Both the position numbers and the translations under genes were made by a program. The notes below the pieces were generated by a model that was not told where the DNA came from, made no database searches, and saw only the letters and a program-made list of their open reading frames with translations. From positions 186,001-250,000 of the forward strand of contig JAGQDJ010000054.1 of NCBI GenBank assembly GCA_022885665.1: DNA of 64,000 nt, read 5' to 3'. Every line of letters begins with the position of its first letter. Position 1 is the stretch's first letter. Below are positions 24,283 to 34,799 of the stretch, one piece after another. The DNA comes from Triops longicaudatus. Its lineage: Eukaryota > Arthropoda > Branchiopoda > Notostraca > Triopsidae.

Positions 24283-27200
24283 TTAATAGTCATGTAAAGC
24301 TTGCTTGCACTGAATTTCCAGCAGCCTCTCGCGCGCTGTTTGAAATTTCGGATGTAACGCCAAAGTGGACTGATAAAATGCAACAGCACGGGTCACGTCG
24401 CCCTGATTTACCAATATACTAGGTAAACGTTTTTTATAAATTCAATGATCAGTTGTGTACCCTTGCATGATGAATGTTGCCCATGGTAAAATGTATCAAA
24501 GCGAGATTAGGCGCAATTTCCAGAGCCATATTAGCCGAAATAAGCGCTCCATCGTGTAACCCAGCTCTTGAAATGAATCGAAATTTCGATAATTATTTCA
24601 TTTTTTAACAAAATCAAGAGAAACAAAATAAGTAAACAAAATAAGTAAACAAAAACAGATATGTAAACTCGTATTTTCAAGACTCAGAATACTAGCTCTT
24701 ACCGGTGTAAAATATTGGCGAGACTCACTAGAGGGAAAATCTTCAAATGGTACGGCGCGAAATGGAGCGCAACGCGTAAGCAACAGACGGCCTCCTGGGC
24801 GTCACCTTGAACACGCCAGTACAAAGACGCTGCGGTAGCTAGTATCCAAGAGGTGACGTTCTAACATGATTTACTACATTACTCATAATCGTAATAAAAC
24901 GAAAGCTAAATGACAAAACTTGTACAAATTTGGAAGTTACGTAATTTTAGGAAATTTTTTAGAACATGTGTTATTATATCATTCAGAATACTGTAAGAAA
25001 ATAAAACTAACCCTTTCGAGAGCAGCAGCGATAGCTGAGCCGATTAATTCAACCCCATCTTCGTTTTCGTTCTGATTGGAACGCAAAGACGGAGCTAGAT
25101 CCAGTAATGCTTCTTTCAAGCCCATTTCTGCTCTGTAGGCCAAGTTGTGGCGGTGTCGAACGCCAGCGATATGGTCCCACGTTAGCATGGAAACCGGAAA
25201 GTGCGGATCGCAATGAGGTTCGGTAGTATAACCGACATTTCTTGACCGAAGTTCATCGCCAACGCTACAAAAGGAACAGCGAGTCATAACATTTTGTAGC
25301 GCACACGAAAAAAAAATAAGGAAAAAAACTAATTCCTTCTATTAACGGTAGAAGGAAATGCTGGGTTCACAAAGTAGAAATCTGGCGAAACTTACTGTAT
25401 CTGCCGTGCTGAAAAACTCAACCACGTGGAAACGAACTGGTTCCCGGACGAAGTCAAACTTTCACACTGATCTAGAGATACTGGACCAGGTGTTATGGAC
25501 TGACCTACTCGCAGTATTCCTTCGGGTAAAATGTCATCTATGACTGTCGATAGCGAAGCTGACATTAGTAAACTTTCTTCATCTACGCAAGATTATCTAA
25601 ATATACTTGAAAGTTTGAGGCCTCCGTACTTGGAAGACGCTTCTATGCTCTATACATGATAACGGATAAATTACGTACAAAAACTAAGTAGCTTTGTCCG
25701 AAAATCTACCTCGTCGTTCGGTTCGTCGCCAGTTTTGGACACCACGCCCATGTCCCTTTCATTCTGTGTTTGAGGGAACGGAGGCGGGGCTGAAATGCCC
25801 AACAAGAAATCCAAGTCGTCGCTTGGCATCTTTGAATTCACCTCGGGTGCATGGCAATGTCCGATTTGCGGTTCTAAAAACGTGAAATTCAAGTCCATCG
25901 TTAATACATTTGGTTAACCTGTGCGTTTCAACACAAATTCTTTTACAACTACTTTTACAGAATGTATTCGAATAATCATCGAAAAGAATATGAATTAAAT
26001 TACACGAATTGAAATGTACACATTGACACACAACGACTGAGAAATAAAAATCTCAAATTATCGCAACGTTTTCTTCTTCCTTTCAAAACTTTCACCGAGC
26101 AAAAGACATACCTTGTGTGCAATGCAGATATCCGCCATTGGGTTTACCGACAATCTGGCACGTTTCGGTAATATGAGGCTCATTGGCTTGCAAAAGTTGT
26201 TGCCGCGCAATACAACGACAAACGATACTCAGACGCTTGGCTTCCGTCATTAAAGGCTCTGCGTGGGCAGCCCTCGCATAAAACCTCGACGCTGAGGTTA
26301 AATTGCCTTTGAGTGCATGTAAAGTTCCCAATAGAAAATTGGTTGATGGCTGTTAAAGCAAAACACTAATTAGAACCGTCTCTCTATTTTCATGAATCTT
26401 TTTTAAACCTCAAATGCATCCACATCATAAGCTTCTTTCGTTAACTGGAACGCGTCGTCTACTTTGCCTAACTTCAGCAGTAAAGCTGCCAAGTTGGTCA
26501 AAACCGCATCTTTGTAATCCGGGGGCACTTCTGTTATAGCGTGCCGGAAACACTCAATGCCATTGTACGCATTTCCTTGAGCGCGCCAATACAAGCCTGC
26601 CAAAATATGCAGCAACCATGGCGCCGCCACTTTCTGCATTATTCAAAATCACCGTTACCATTAATTCCGCACGTAACCAAATACTATTATTTTTTAGCAC
26701 GGAGTTTTGTATTTCGAATTACCTTCTTCATTGCGGTCAGGATACGCTGACCTAACTCGGCAAAAGCTGTTGCGTTACCTTCTTCCCCGCTAATGAGATT
26801 CCCAGCGATATGATACTGCTCCAGTAACAACTTTTGCACATCAGAATCAGGCGTCCGGATCTTCATTCGGCCTCGCGCTTTAATTGCTGGCACTTTATCA
26901 TAGAAAGGTATCTTCGCTTCCAGTTTTGAGCAAATGGGAGGGTACCAAGGTAAAGCATGATGATCGTTAGATCGCAAGCCCAATGCGTCAGATAGATAAT
27001 ACGTCATGCTGCCAAGGAGAAAAAAATAAGAACGGAATGAGATTAGCTTCCTACGATTTACCAAATAGGCAGTAAAATGTAAAATCATTCAAAATTTCGA
27101 CGGACATTGAAAGGCTCCCGAAAATCAATAAAACATTAAAAAGGGCCTCTTTTGCTTCAGCCTACACCTCACACGTGATCAAGTAACCTTGGGGGCCTCA

Positions 27201-29674
27201 ATGAAGGTTCTTCATACCTCGTGGGATCTGAATATGTATAACGCATTGATTTAAACAGAAAAATTTCCGATATGATCTTAGGTTGTTGGCACACCACAGC
27301 CATGCATTGCACTGGTAAAAGGAAATGCGACAAATAAGTGGTCTGTACTTAAAATAGTAATAATAATAATTAAAAGAAGACTTTTGTGGTTCCACGAAGC
27401 CAGAGATAAAAGCAAGGTGTTTCTACTTGAAGCCTTTGTTGTCCGGGAGGAGAACGACGCTGGGAATGTCATCAGGCTCGGGCAACTTGGAGGTGTCTGA
27501 CTGGCAATTTTCAGGTTTAAAGTCGTGAAGGGTGTCAAGAAGCTTTTTCTTGGGGTATTTGGGTGCCATACTAGGCGAACACTTGACGCTGTCGCGACAG
27601 CCATCCATAAATGGTAGCTGAAAAGAAGAACCGTCGGTGGTAGCCAGCGGAAGCAAGGTCTGGTTCGTCAAACGCTTGCTAACTTGTTCCGTTATTTTGC
27701 TGATGATATCCGCTTGTGTTTTCAGGCCGACTAACTGGGCTTGCAAATCTAACATGGCATTACCCAACTTTTCCAGCGCCAACGAATCCTGTTTCACATT
27801 ACACTGGAAGAACATGAAACCATCTTGTTCGTAGTGCTGACAATCTGGAACTAGAAATACAAGTAAAATTCGGCGTTATGAATTTTCCCTCGATGAAAGC
27901 ATTGTTTCCTAATTTCAATTTTAACAAATTCTTATCAACTTCTACTTTTGTAATCAAACAATAAAAAAGCAACAAGTAGCGGCAAGGGATTATCTTTAAG
28001 CAGAGCTTATTTGCCCTTCAAAAATATAATACAATACTGGCTTGGTCTTGAAAACGTGAATCAATTAAAAACAACCGAAAATTACGCGGTTTTTCCACTG
28101 ATATCAATAAGGGCATTGCTATTACAAAGAAACACTAATTACTGCAGATGTACTAGACCTGCTTATTTGTTATACCCTCTGGTAGAATTCCAAGTTAAAC
28201 CGAAAAAGGATTGAAAATTACTTAAGAAGATCAAGTGCTTACTAGCTGGAAGTTTATTGTTCCGGAATCGATATTCTTGATACTCTAGTTGGCTTTTAAG
28301 CCGGTCTCCAACAGGGGCTTGTTCCGACAGGACTTTTTCTTGCAATGAATTCCAGAGCTCAAATTTCTTTTGATGCTCTTTGAGATCATTTAACGTTTGT
28401 TGTAGGTTACTTTGGAAGAAATTTCTTATTAATTAAACACAAGGAGAATTCACGGCAAGGAAATACTTGTGCTGAGCTTCCAAAGACTTCTCAAGCTTTT
28501 CTAAGCACAAAACAGCGTGTTTTTTTTTCCTTGCGGCTTCAAACTCAGGAGAAAGCTTCAGAACATTCTCAAAACACACAACAGATCTACAAAGTCCGAT
28601 TAATTAAGCTCCATGGATCCCAAGTGACAGAAATCACCTATTAAAATCCCCTAATACTGCATAAATATTTCCTAACGTATACTGTGCAATAGGATTCAAA
28701 GGCGCGTGGTCTACGGCAGCATGGAGCGCTATTGCTGCTTGCTCTGGCCTTTGCGCTTGATCCAAAATGTTCCCTAGCTGAACAAGCGCAGCAACCTTGT
28801 ATTCTCTGTAGGAAGAAACGAAAACAAAACCAATAAAAAAGATATCCAATACACGCAAAACCTCACCTTGGTGAGAAATGAAGTGCCCGTCGAATGCACT
28901 CCATTGCCTCGGGCGCGTTTCCTTTGATCCTCCAGTATAAAGACGCGTAATTATAAAACTCCCACGAGGTTTCGTTATATTCCAATGAATGTGCCATAAG
29001 ACTACCAAAAACTTCAATATCAACGTCATTGATGTAAACGCCTAGCGTGAATTCTGGCTCAATTACTAGCGATGCACGCTCTCTAACGCCCTTCATTACA
29101 ACAGAAATGGTTAGCTTCTTCAAACAATTATATAAAAGGTTGGTTGGTCGTACTTCTAAATGTTCAAAGGCGTGACTGGAAAACAGGAGTGGAACCTTCC
29201 GACAATACGGTTTCAAAATTTCGTCGCTAAACGACCTAAATTCCAATTTGGATTCCAAAGATACGAACGTACTCTCGTGCAAATTATAATGCGATAGTTT
29301 TTTTCCTGCTTCGATACAGTCCGTATCCGTCGCATACAACCGCTCTTCCAACTGACCATCCTTATCGTCGTCATCTTTCCGGTCTAATGCAGCTTTCTGT
29401 TGGAAAAGCTCCTGCCTTAACGTTTCTACCGTTTCTACTCCTTCTTCCTGGTCAATTAAAGCCATTAAGTCATGCGGCCGCGCTAGCTGGAACACGGAAT
29501 CCATCTAATCGTACATGTTGTTTGTTAGAGACTCGAAAAAAAGTTACATTTAAGATTCCCGCGCTTTTCGCTTACTTGCGCTTGAATTCGTCCATCTTCT
29601 GTCACAAGCCAATGGGTTGCGCCCCAAATTACGTGAGGTGTAATCCACATTAACAAAAGCCTCGACGCCAACAT
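24283..29674 (-). CDS. TTC17: tetratricopeptide repeat protein 17
   Basis: In vertebrates TTC17 supports actin polymerisation and ciliogenesis. Fifteen exons give about 1,125 residues (human 1,141): 29674-29576, 29504-28867, 28805-28638, 28586-28467, 28409-28243, 27850-27427, 27008-26723, 26633-26409, 26349-26112, 25873-25679, about 25558-25396, 25264-25012, 24860-24703, 24566-24461, 24418-24283. Exon 1 gives a signal-like start MLASRLLLMWITPHVIWGA followed by THWLVTEDGRIQ, the family N-terminus. TPR blocks are visible: YNYASLYWRIKGNAPEAMEC with YTLGNIYAVLGDFN; LAGLYWRAQGNAYNGIECF with TNLAALLLKLGKVDDAF; ATAASLYWRVQGDAQEAVCC with SLANILHRAGLHDGAL. A coiled region (exons 4-5) lies between. The exon 11 acceptor could be 25543 instead. 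All junctions are phase-consistent except the last (exon 14 to 15), where GT-AG ends give the wrong frame for the conserved ILVNQGDVTRAVAFYQ. Confidence 0.94.
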
Positions 29675-30330
29675 TTTTTCAAATATGGTTTTATTTGCTC
29701 GAATATTTTGTCGAATTTCTTATAGGCACGTCACTGAGACCCTACATTACGTTTGTTTTGTTGATTCCACAATATACAGCCTTGCCAGACTTATAATAGC
29801 AAGCAAAACGTTCCATAACAATAAAGAAAGATCCTGCTCGTTCACATTATAGCTGGGAAAAGTTTATTTATGAATCAGAATTCCATTTAACTTTTTTAAA
29901 AAAAAAGTTTAAACGAGCTCCCGTTATGGATATCTCATAATACTATATTCCGATTATACGAACTGCACTTAAATACTCTAAAAATAGTTTTCTTAAAAGG
30001 TAAAGAAATAAAAGCACTTAATAATCCTTAGATTTCATTTAAACTTTGGAAATTGGAATTAATTGTTTGCTTCCCAGTTTTGAATTGTGTAGAAGCGTAA
30101 TTGCACATTGTCAATGTTTGATTATGTGTATTGCACTTGTGGGGTTCAATTCCTACTGTATGAAACTGGCAACTTCGCAGGGGCGTTTTATCGACCGAAG
30201 AGGTGTTTGCTTGTCACTGAGACCGGTTGTGAAAACTTAAAAGTAATTGTGCTTTTTACCTTCTGTAAATTAAACCTTAGAATACTACTTCTAAATTAAC
30301 CTGTTTGTGCGCACAATATTAGTACTGAAT
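29675..30330. promoter_or_regulatory. head-to-head promoter region, TTC17 / clathrin light chain
   Basis: Only 656 bp separate the start codons of TTC17 (minus) and clathrin light chain (plus). The region is AT-rich and has no clear TATA box. CTAAAAATAG at 29978-29987 fits the MEF2 consensus but may be chance. Shared regulation of the two genes is inferred from spacing only. Small frames inside (30046-30299) are not supported. Confidence 0.5.
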
Positions 30331-31761
30331 ATGGATGCCTTTGGAGATGATTTTGGCTCAGTTTCTGCCCCTGAAGTTGATCCGGCTGCTGAATTCTTAG
30401 CTCGGGAACAAGATGTTTTGGCAGGCTTGGAAGATGATCTAAGTGTACCTGCAGTCACTCTTCAAACTCAGCCAATCGAAAGTAACATTGTCCTTCCTCG
30501 CGTGTCTAAAAAAAATGCATTGTTTTTCTACGTGAAGCAAACTCTTGTTTCCTAAGCTTGGCTCTAAATGGCTGTTTTCGCTTATGCTCAGATGATTTCC
30601 TTGCTTCCAACGGACATGTTGATGCCTTTGTTGAAGAATTTCCCCAAGAGCCAGTCTTCGCAACTTCGAACAGTTTGGCTCCTGAAGATCTTGGTAGGTT
30701 TTTTTGTTTCCCCCTTTATTTGTCCTGTGCGCCATTCTGCATTGCTTTACCGTCGATGACGTCATGTAAGGTTTTCCTTCCTGTCAAGTTTTTTTTGGTC
30801 TTGTTAGCTTTGACTGTGGAGAATGCCGAGGATAAAGGTATAGTAAAATTTTTAGTTTTAAAATGTATAGGCACGAGTAAAAATTATATTTTTAAGAACA
30901 TTATGGACTTCGTTCATTTTTCTCATTCCTGGTCTTCGTAGGAATGCGTGCTGCTTCTCCTAGTCTACCCGTAGGCCAACCTGTACGAGAAGAACCTGAG
31001 AAAATTCGTAAATGGCGAGAAGAGCAAAAAACACGTTTGGAAGAAAAAGGTAAACCTGGATATTCGTAGTCGCTCTTTCTGGGTGGAAGAAGTTGGACAC
31101 CTTTTGTCGGGGGAGAGGGTGCTTAATTCGGATTACCGCGTCGAAGCGATACAGCCAGCAGAAGAAGTATGGCATACTAACTAGAGCTATTGCTTTTAGA
31201 TGCTGAGGAGGAACGAAAAAAGCAAGAATTGCGAGACCAAGCGCGCAAAGAGTTGGAAGAATGGTATCGTCACCATGATGAAGCTATTGCGAAAACACGA
31301 TCAGCGAACAGGTGAAACGACCAACTTTATTTCTTTGTCTTATTTACTTGCAAAGTATTTGAGGTCGTTTTAAAAGGAAACACCTGAAATGCGTTCTGCG
31401 TACGCTAACGCATGTTTTAACTATTAACACATCAGCCATATTTTTATTTACTATTAATCCCGCAAATGCTTTTGTTGCACGCCATCTAACAGAGAAGCTA
31501 GCAAGTGAGTTATTTAAGTGAAACGTGTGAAGCTTCGTTTTGAAAAATTTAAAACATTCTGACGACGTTTCTGAAAATAGGAGCGCGGAGAAAGAGTTGG
31601 TGGCCACGCCTACAGGCCCCCAGAATGGTCAAGAGTGGGAACGTATTGCGAAGCTCTGCGACTTCAACCCTAAAGCATCGAGGAATAGCAAAGACGTATC
31701 TCGTATGCGCTCTATTATCTTGCAGCTGAAGCAAACTCCTCCTGTACGTCCGTCTGCCTAG
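30331..31761 (+). CDS. Clc: clathrin light chain
   Basis: The light chain binds the clathrin heavy chain and tunes coat assembly on vesicles. Constitutive exons 30331-30481, 30592-30693, 30942-31049, 31200-31311 and 31581-31761 join in phase to 217 residues (227 with the microexon at 30808-30837). The N-terminal motif DPAAEFLAREQDVLAGLED is the region that contacts Hip1-type proteins. REEPEKIRKWREEQKTRLEE starts the charged helix that binds the heavy chain, and EWERIAKLCDFNPKASR with SKDVSRMRSIILQLKQ forms the conserved C-terminus. The ATG at 30331 is chosen because MDAFGDDFG is the family start; an in-frame ATG lies 24 nt upstream. The first donor used is GAAA|GTAACA; CTAA|GTGTAC 30 nt upstream of it would also fit the phase and shorten the acidic linker by ten residues. 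Confidence 0.95.
30808..30837 (+). other. Clc: 30-nt in-frame microexon of clathrin light chain
   Basis: Between exons 2 and 3 a strong pyrimidine tract ends in TTGTTAG, followed by 30 nt and the donor AAAG|GTATAG. The 30 nt keep the phase-1 frame on both sides and add ALTVENAEDK to the linker before the heavy-chain-binding helix. Vertebrate light chains carry neuron-specific inserts in the C-terminal half, so an alternative insert has precedent, although at another site. Splicing itself is inferred. Confidence 0.65.
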
Positions 31762-32480
31762 ATAAAGAGTTCGAAAAGCTGGGAATATCACGTTACAATT
31801 TGTGGGTGAAACAGGCAGTGAAGCCTAATAAACTATAGTATAACTGTTCCTTTTTTTTCAGTTCCGTTCACTTTTTCGTTTTGGTTACATTCCAGTACTA
31901 CATGAGTTTTTCGAAGTTAAACATGTGTGTGAGCAAGAAACTGTTACTCCTCCCAGTAAATTAAATATAGAATATCCTCTACCCCACAGAATGGTGTTTT
32001 TAAGTTGTTTGAAAGACCACTCTCACCGATTGCCGATTGTCGTACAGCCTTCGTGCGGGCAAACACGTTCTCCGTTTTCCAGTAGCTTACTGTTTCACGT
32101 AAACTTCTTTCGAATCGTCTAACCTCCTTTGTCTGGGCTTACGTTACTGATTTTTTCGTGTGTGTCGTTATGGCAAATCAACCGGGAACAAAACGAACTC
32201 TCGGGCAGATCGGGAAGTTCGTTGTATCAGACGCTTTTTTTTGTACATTTATGTCCCTCGGAACCTTACACTCCGGCTACTAAAACAGTTCGCTATAACG
32301 AGCTTCTCTTGTACATGAATATCGTCTAAAGAAGGTATATCTCTAGTAAAGTATTTAGTGTACTTTTCGAGTACAGGTTCATCATTTATTCTGGCACAAT
32401 ACAAATCGTCCACTAGCCTATTAGATGCACTAAATTTTTTCGACAGAGAAGCGAAAAATTTAATTTTTATAACAAATTGC
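31762..32480. other. convergent 3' spacer, Clc and Tim8
   Basis: This holds the 3' ends of clathrin light chain (plus) and Tim8 (minus). I see no exon. The plus-strand frames at 31925-32122 and 32129-32329 are unsupported. Confidence 0.45.
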
Positions 32481-32934
32481 CTAAAAGCCTCCAGCTGCGC
32501 TGCGTTGTAACAACTGGGCAAAGCGGTTGGTTACTAGCATGGAAACATCTATAAATCTATCCACACAATTCGCTAAACAGGTTTCTGTTCGGCTGTCAAG
32601 TCGTTGGCCAGGTCGATCTACACAAACGTCCCAACAGACTTCATTCAAACGGTGAATCTGGGGAAAAGGGAGAAGATTACAATCTTGAGATGGATCTCCA
32701 TTTAAACATGTTACTATACTTTACCTGTGTTTGTAATTGGGCTTTCTGTTGTTCAATCAAAAGAAACTCCTGAAGCTCTCGGTCCGCTCCAGCACCACTA
32801 GCCAATCCGGAGTCAGACGCAGTGCCGACGGACGGACCCAGACCAGATAAATCTATCTCAGTTGTGGTTTCTGACGATTCGAACGAAGGTGTGGGGTTAG
32901 AATCCGTAGAGCTTTTAGAACCAAATCCAAACAT
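32481..32934 (-). CDS. Tim8: mitochondrial intermembrane-space chaperone Tim8
   Basis: Tim8 pairs with Tim13 in a hexameric chaperone that escorts hydrophobic precursors to the inner membrane. Two exons, 32934-32725 and 32657-32481, give 128 residues. The twin CX3C motif is intact: C78-WDV-C82 and C97-LAN-C101, separated by 14 residues, in DVCVDRPGQRLDSRTETCLA; ELQEFLLIEQQKAQLQTQ and NCVDRFIDVSMLVTNRFAQ are also family sequence. Most Tim8 proteins are about 90 residues. Here about 48 extra residues rich in Ser, Thr and Gly precede DRELQEF. No other Met lies between the start MFGFGSKSS and the conserved part, so the extension seems to belong to the protein. Confidence 0.94.
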
Positions 32935-33815
32935 GGTAACAATTGAACTTGGTATTACGTTAAGTATATGAAGCACACGTGTTTGTTTTTGGCCAGGAGG
33001 GAATGTTTCCTCTTTGCAAGATATTACTATCAGGTACGTTCTAAATCGATTCAACGAAAGATGATACCAAGTCTCCAAAATCCAAAAGTCCAGTGGTATT
33101 TGCAATGAGTTCTCGAACTTCCAACTTTTCGACTCTCGGACATTTTGAAGTTTCAAAATTTACATCACGATGACATGTGTCAAATTTAAAGAGAAACGTT
33201 GCCATGGAATAACCATTATTTAAAGTTAAAGTTTCGGTCCATGTCGCAGCTCATGTACCGTTGAGAGCTCACAGTGGCGCTACGGAACGGCCTGACACTG
33301 ATTGAAATTAGCCAAAATAAGAATAAGGGAAAGACGAAGTTGGATGTCTGTGTGTTTTTTTTCAGTGTGCCTTTTTTGTCTAACTTTGGGGTTCCTCTTA
33401 TTTCCTCCATTATGTAATAAACATGTTCGATAAGGTGGTTTGAACTTTGAACCCTTCCAAACCCCCATGGATACGACTTTAGTCGGAAACGTTACCCTGA
33501 TTCTGTTCGACACTCGCCAAAAATCCTGGTAAACGTCGGTCGGTATCATGTTAAGAGTGACTACTAAAAGAGATTACTGGCATGTAACAGACCGGTACAT
33601 ACCGAACTGTTTTCCAGCCTTGGCATGGGGTACTGCTCTACTTTGCTTCTCGTTATGCGCTGTTTCTGTGTCAACGTCCTTTAACCTCTAGCGTTTTCTC
33701 TTACTTTCTCCTGTTATTCTGTTTCAGTGGCATTCGCTCTTTTCGCTCGTAAAGGGTGAAAAAAATAGATCCTCCCGTAACAATCCCCGAGATATTTTTG
33801 TGAAACTTATAAGTT
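32935..33815. other. head-to-head spacer, Tim8 / LRR gene
   Basis: This holds the 5' sides of Tim8 (minus) and the LRR gene (plus). A plus-strand frame starting MDTTLVGNVTLILFDTRQKS near 33468 ends at a good donor, but its phase does not fit the next exon, so I do not call it. No TATA box is evident. Confidence 0.4.
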
Positions 33816-34058
33816 ATGTTTCCAGCTTTCATTTTAGCAGGACCAATTCCTCCACTTCGTCCACCGAAATCCTTGAAGGATCAGTGTTTGGAGTATATGA
33901 CTCAAAAGAGATTACTTTTGGTGTAGGCAGATGTCTTTCAAAACAAATGTATGCAAACCTAAAGATGAATCTTTGCTTTGACAGTTTTTTGCCTACCTAC
34001 GCGGACCATTTGAAACTGCGTAATACTTTTCTACTCTCTTGTATATGGAACTCATAAT

Positions 34059-34236
34059 CAGTGGCGTCGTGCCATAAGGGGCCCGGGGTGCCCGGGCACC
34101 CCCAAAATTTTTGCCATCCTGAGAAAAAAGGTATCACCCTTTTTCAAGATTTGTAAACCTGAAAAAAAAGTACCACCTTTTTACAAGAAATGCAAAATCG
34201 GGCACCCCAAAATTTTTTAAGTGCACGACGCCACTG
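34059..34236. mobile_element. hAT-type MITE, 178 bp
   Basis: The element has 14-bp perfect terminal inverted repeats, CAGTGGCGTCGTGC, and is flanked by an exact 8-bp target-site duplication, CTCATAAT (34051-34058 and 34237-34244). An 8-bp duplication with CAG-starting ends is the hallmark of the hAT superfamily. It has no coding capacity. It lies in the first intron of the LRR gene. The perfect duplication suggests a fairly recent insertion. Confidence 0.88.
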
Positions 34237-34265
34237 CTCATAATCTCTATACTTTCACCCAGCTT

Positions 34266-34422
34266 CAGCGACGGCGGAACTGGGGGGGGGGGGGGNCAGA
34301 GGGTGCAGCTGCCCCTCCTAAAATTTTGTAGGAGGGGCAAAGGTATGATTTTGCCCCCCCCCCTGGAAAAGTGCTTAAAATGGCCACTGCCACCCTGAGA
34401 AACATTCGTTCCGCCGTCACTG
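34266..34422. mobile_element. second hAT-type MITE, 157 bp, with an unresolved base
   Basis: The ends are CAGCGACGGCGGAAC and the inverse of CAGTGACGGCGGAAC, one mismatch in 15. The 8-bp duplication CCCAGCTT is exact at 34258-34265 and 34423-34430. It sits 29 bp from the previous element but has different ends, so it is a different family. It contains a run of 14 G followed by the only N in the window (34296), so its inner length is uncertain. Confidence 0.85.
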
Positions 34423-34799
34423 CCCAGCTTTGTCGTTTTTTAGCAATCTAATAGACTTTCTATGGAAAAAGCTTTTGTTGCGAATCCTTTACTTAGATAT
34501 CCTCATCACAACCCATTTGGAACACTTGAATTTAAGCGAATAACATGATTTGATCCCGAAGGCGTTTAACATTGTCTCGAAACGCTGCGCCAATGTATAG
34601 TCCTTCGACTCATTTCGGAAACAGTACAAATTTACAACAGATTCTTATTTGTTATTTTTAATATAAAGAATAGGGTCGCCTCAAATCTTTGGATATTTCT
34701 GGATGCTGCACGATACCTTTGGAAGCTATTCAAGATGCACTCCCGTATTTAACAAAGCTAAAAAAGCTCTCTGCTCTCTCTAATTGTGGATGCGAAACG

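Larger units (their letters stand above)
33816..34799 (+). pseudogene. 5' exons of a leucine-rich-repeat gene with an in-frame stop
   Basis: Three exons join in phase: 33816-33892, 34444-34594, 34674-34799. They read MFPAFILAGPIPPLRPPKSL, KDQCLDNLIDFLWKK, LYLDILITTHLEHLNLSE, then a TAA at 34541-34543 (codon 59), then HDLIPKAFNIVSKRCAN and GRLKSLDISGCCTIPLEAIQ, DALPYLTKLKKLSAL. The repeats LEHLNLSE and LKSLDISGC are typical LRR strands, and the SLKDQCLDNLIDF start resembles F-box/ZYG11-type LRR proteins. Translation continues sensibly after the stop and uses proper splice sites, so the lesion looks recent, or is an allele or assembly error. I could not find the next exon after the donor at 34799. 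Two hAT-type elements sit in intron 1. Confidence 0.6.

Noticed and set aside
29978..29987. Perfect MEF2 consensus between TTC17 and Clc
   Set aside because: A degenerate AT-rich 10-mer is expected several times in 64 kb, and neither gene is muscle-specific.
33468..33531. Possible first exon MDTTLVGNVTLILFDTRQKS with a donor
   Set aside because: Its phase does not fit the LRR exon, and the LRR frame has its own in-frame ATG at 33816.
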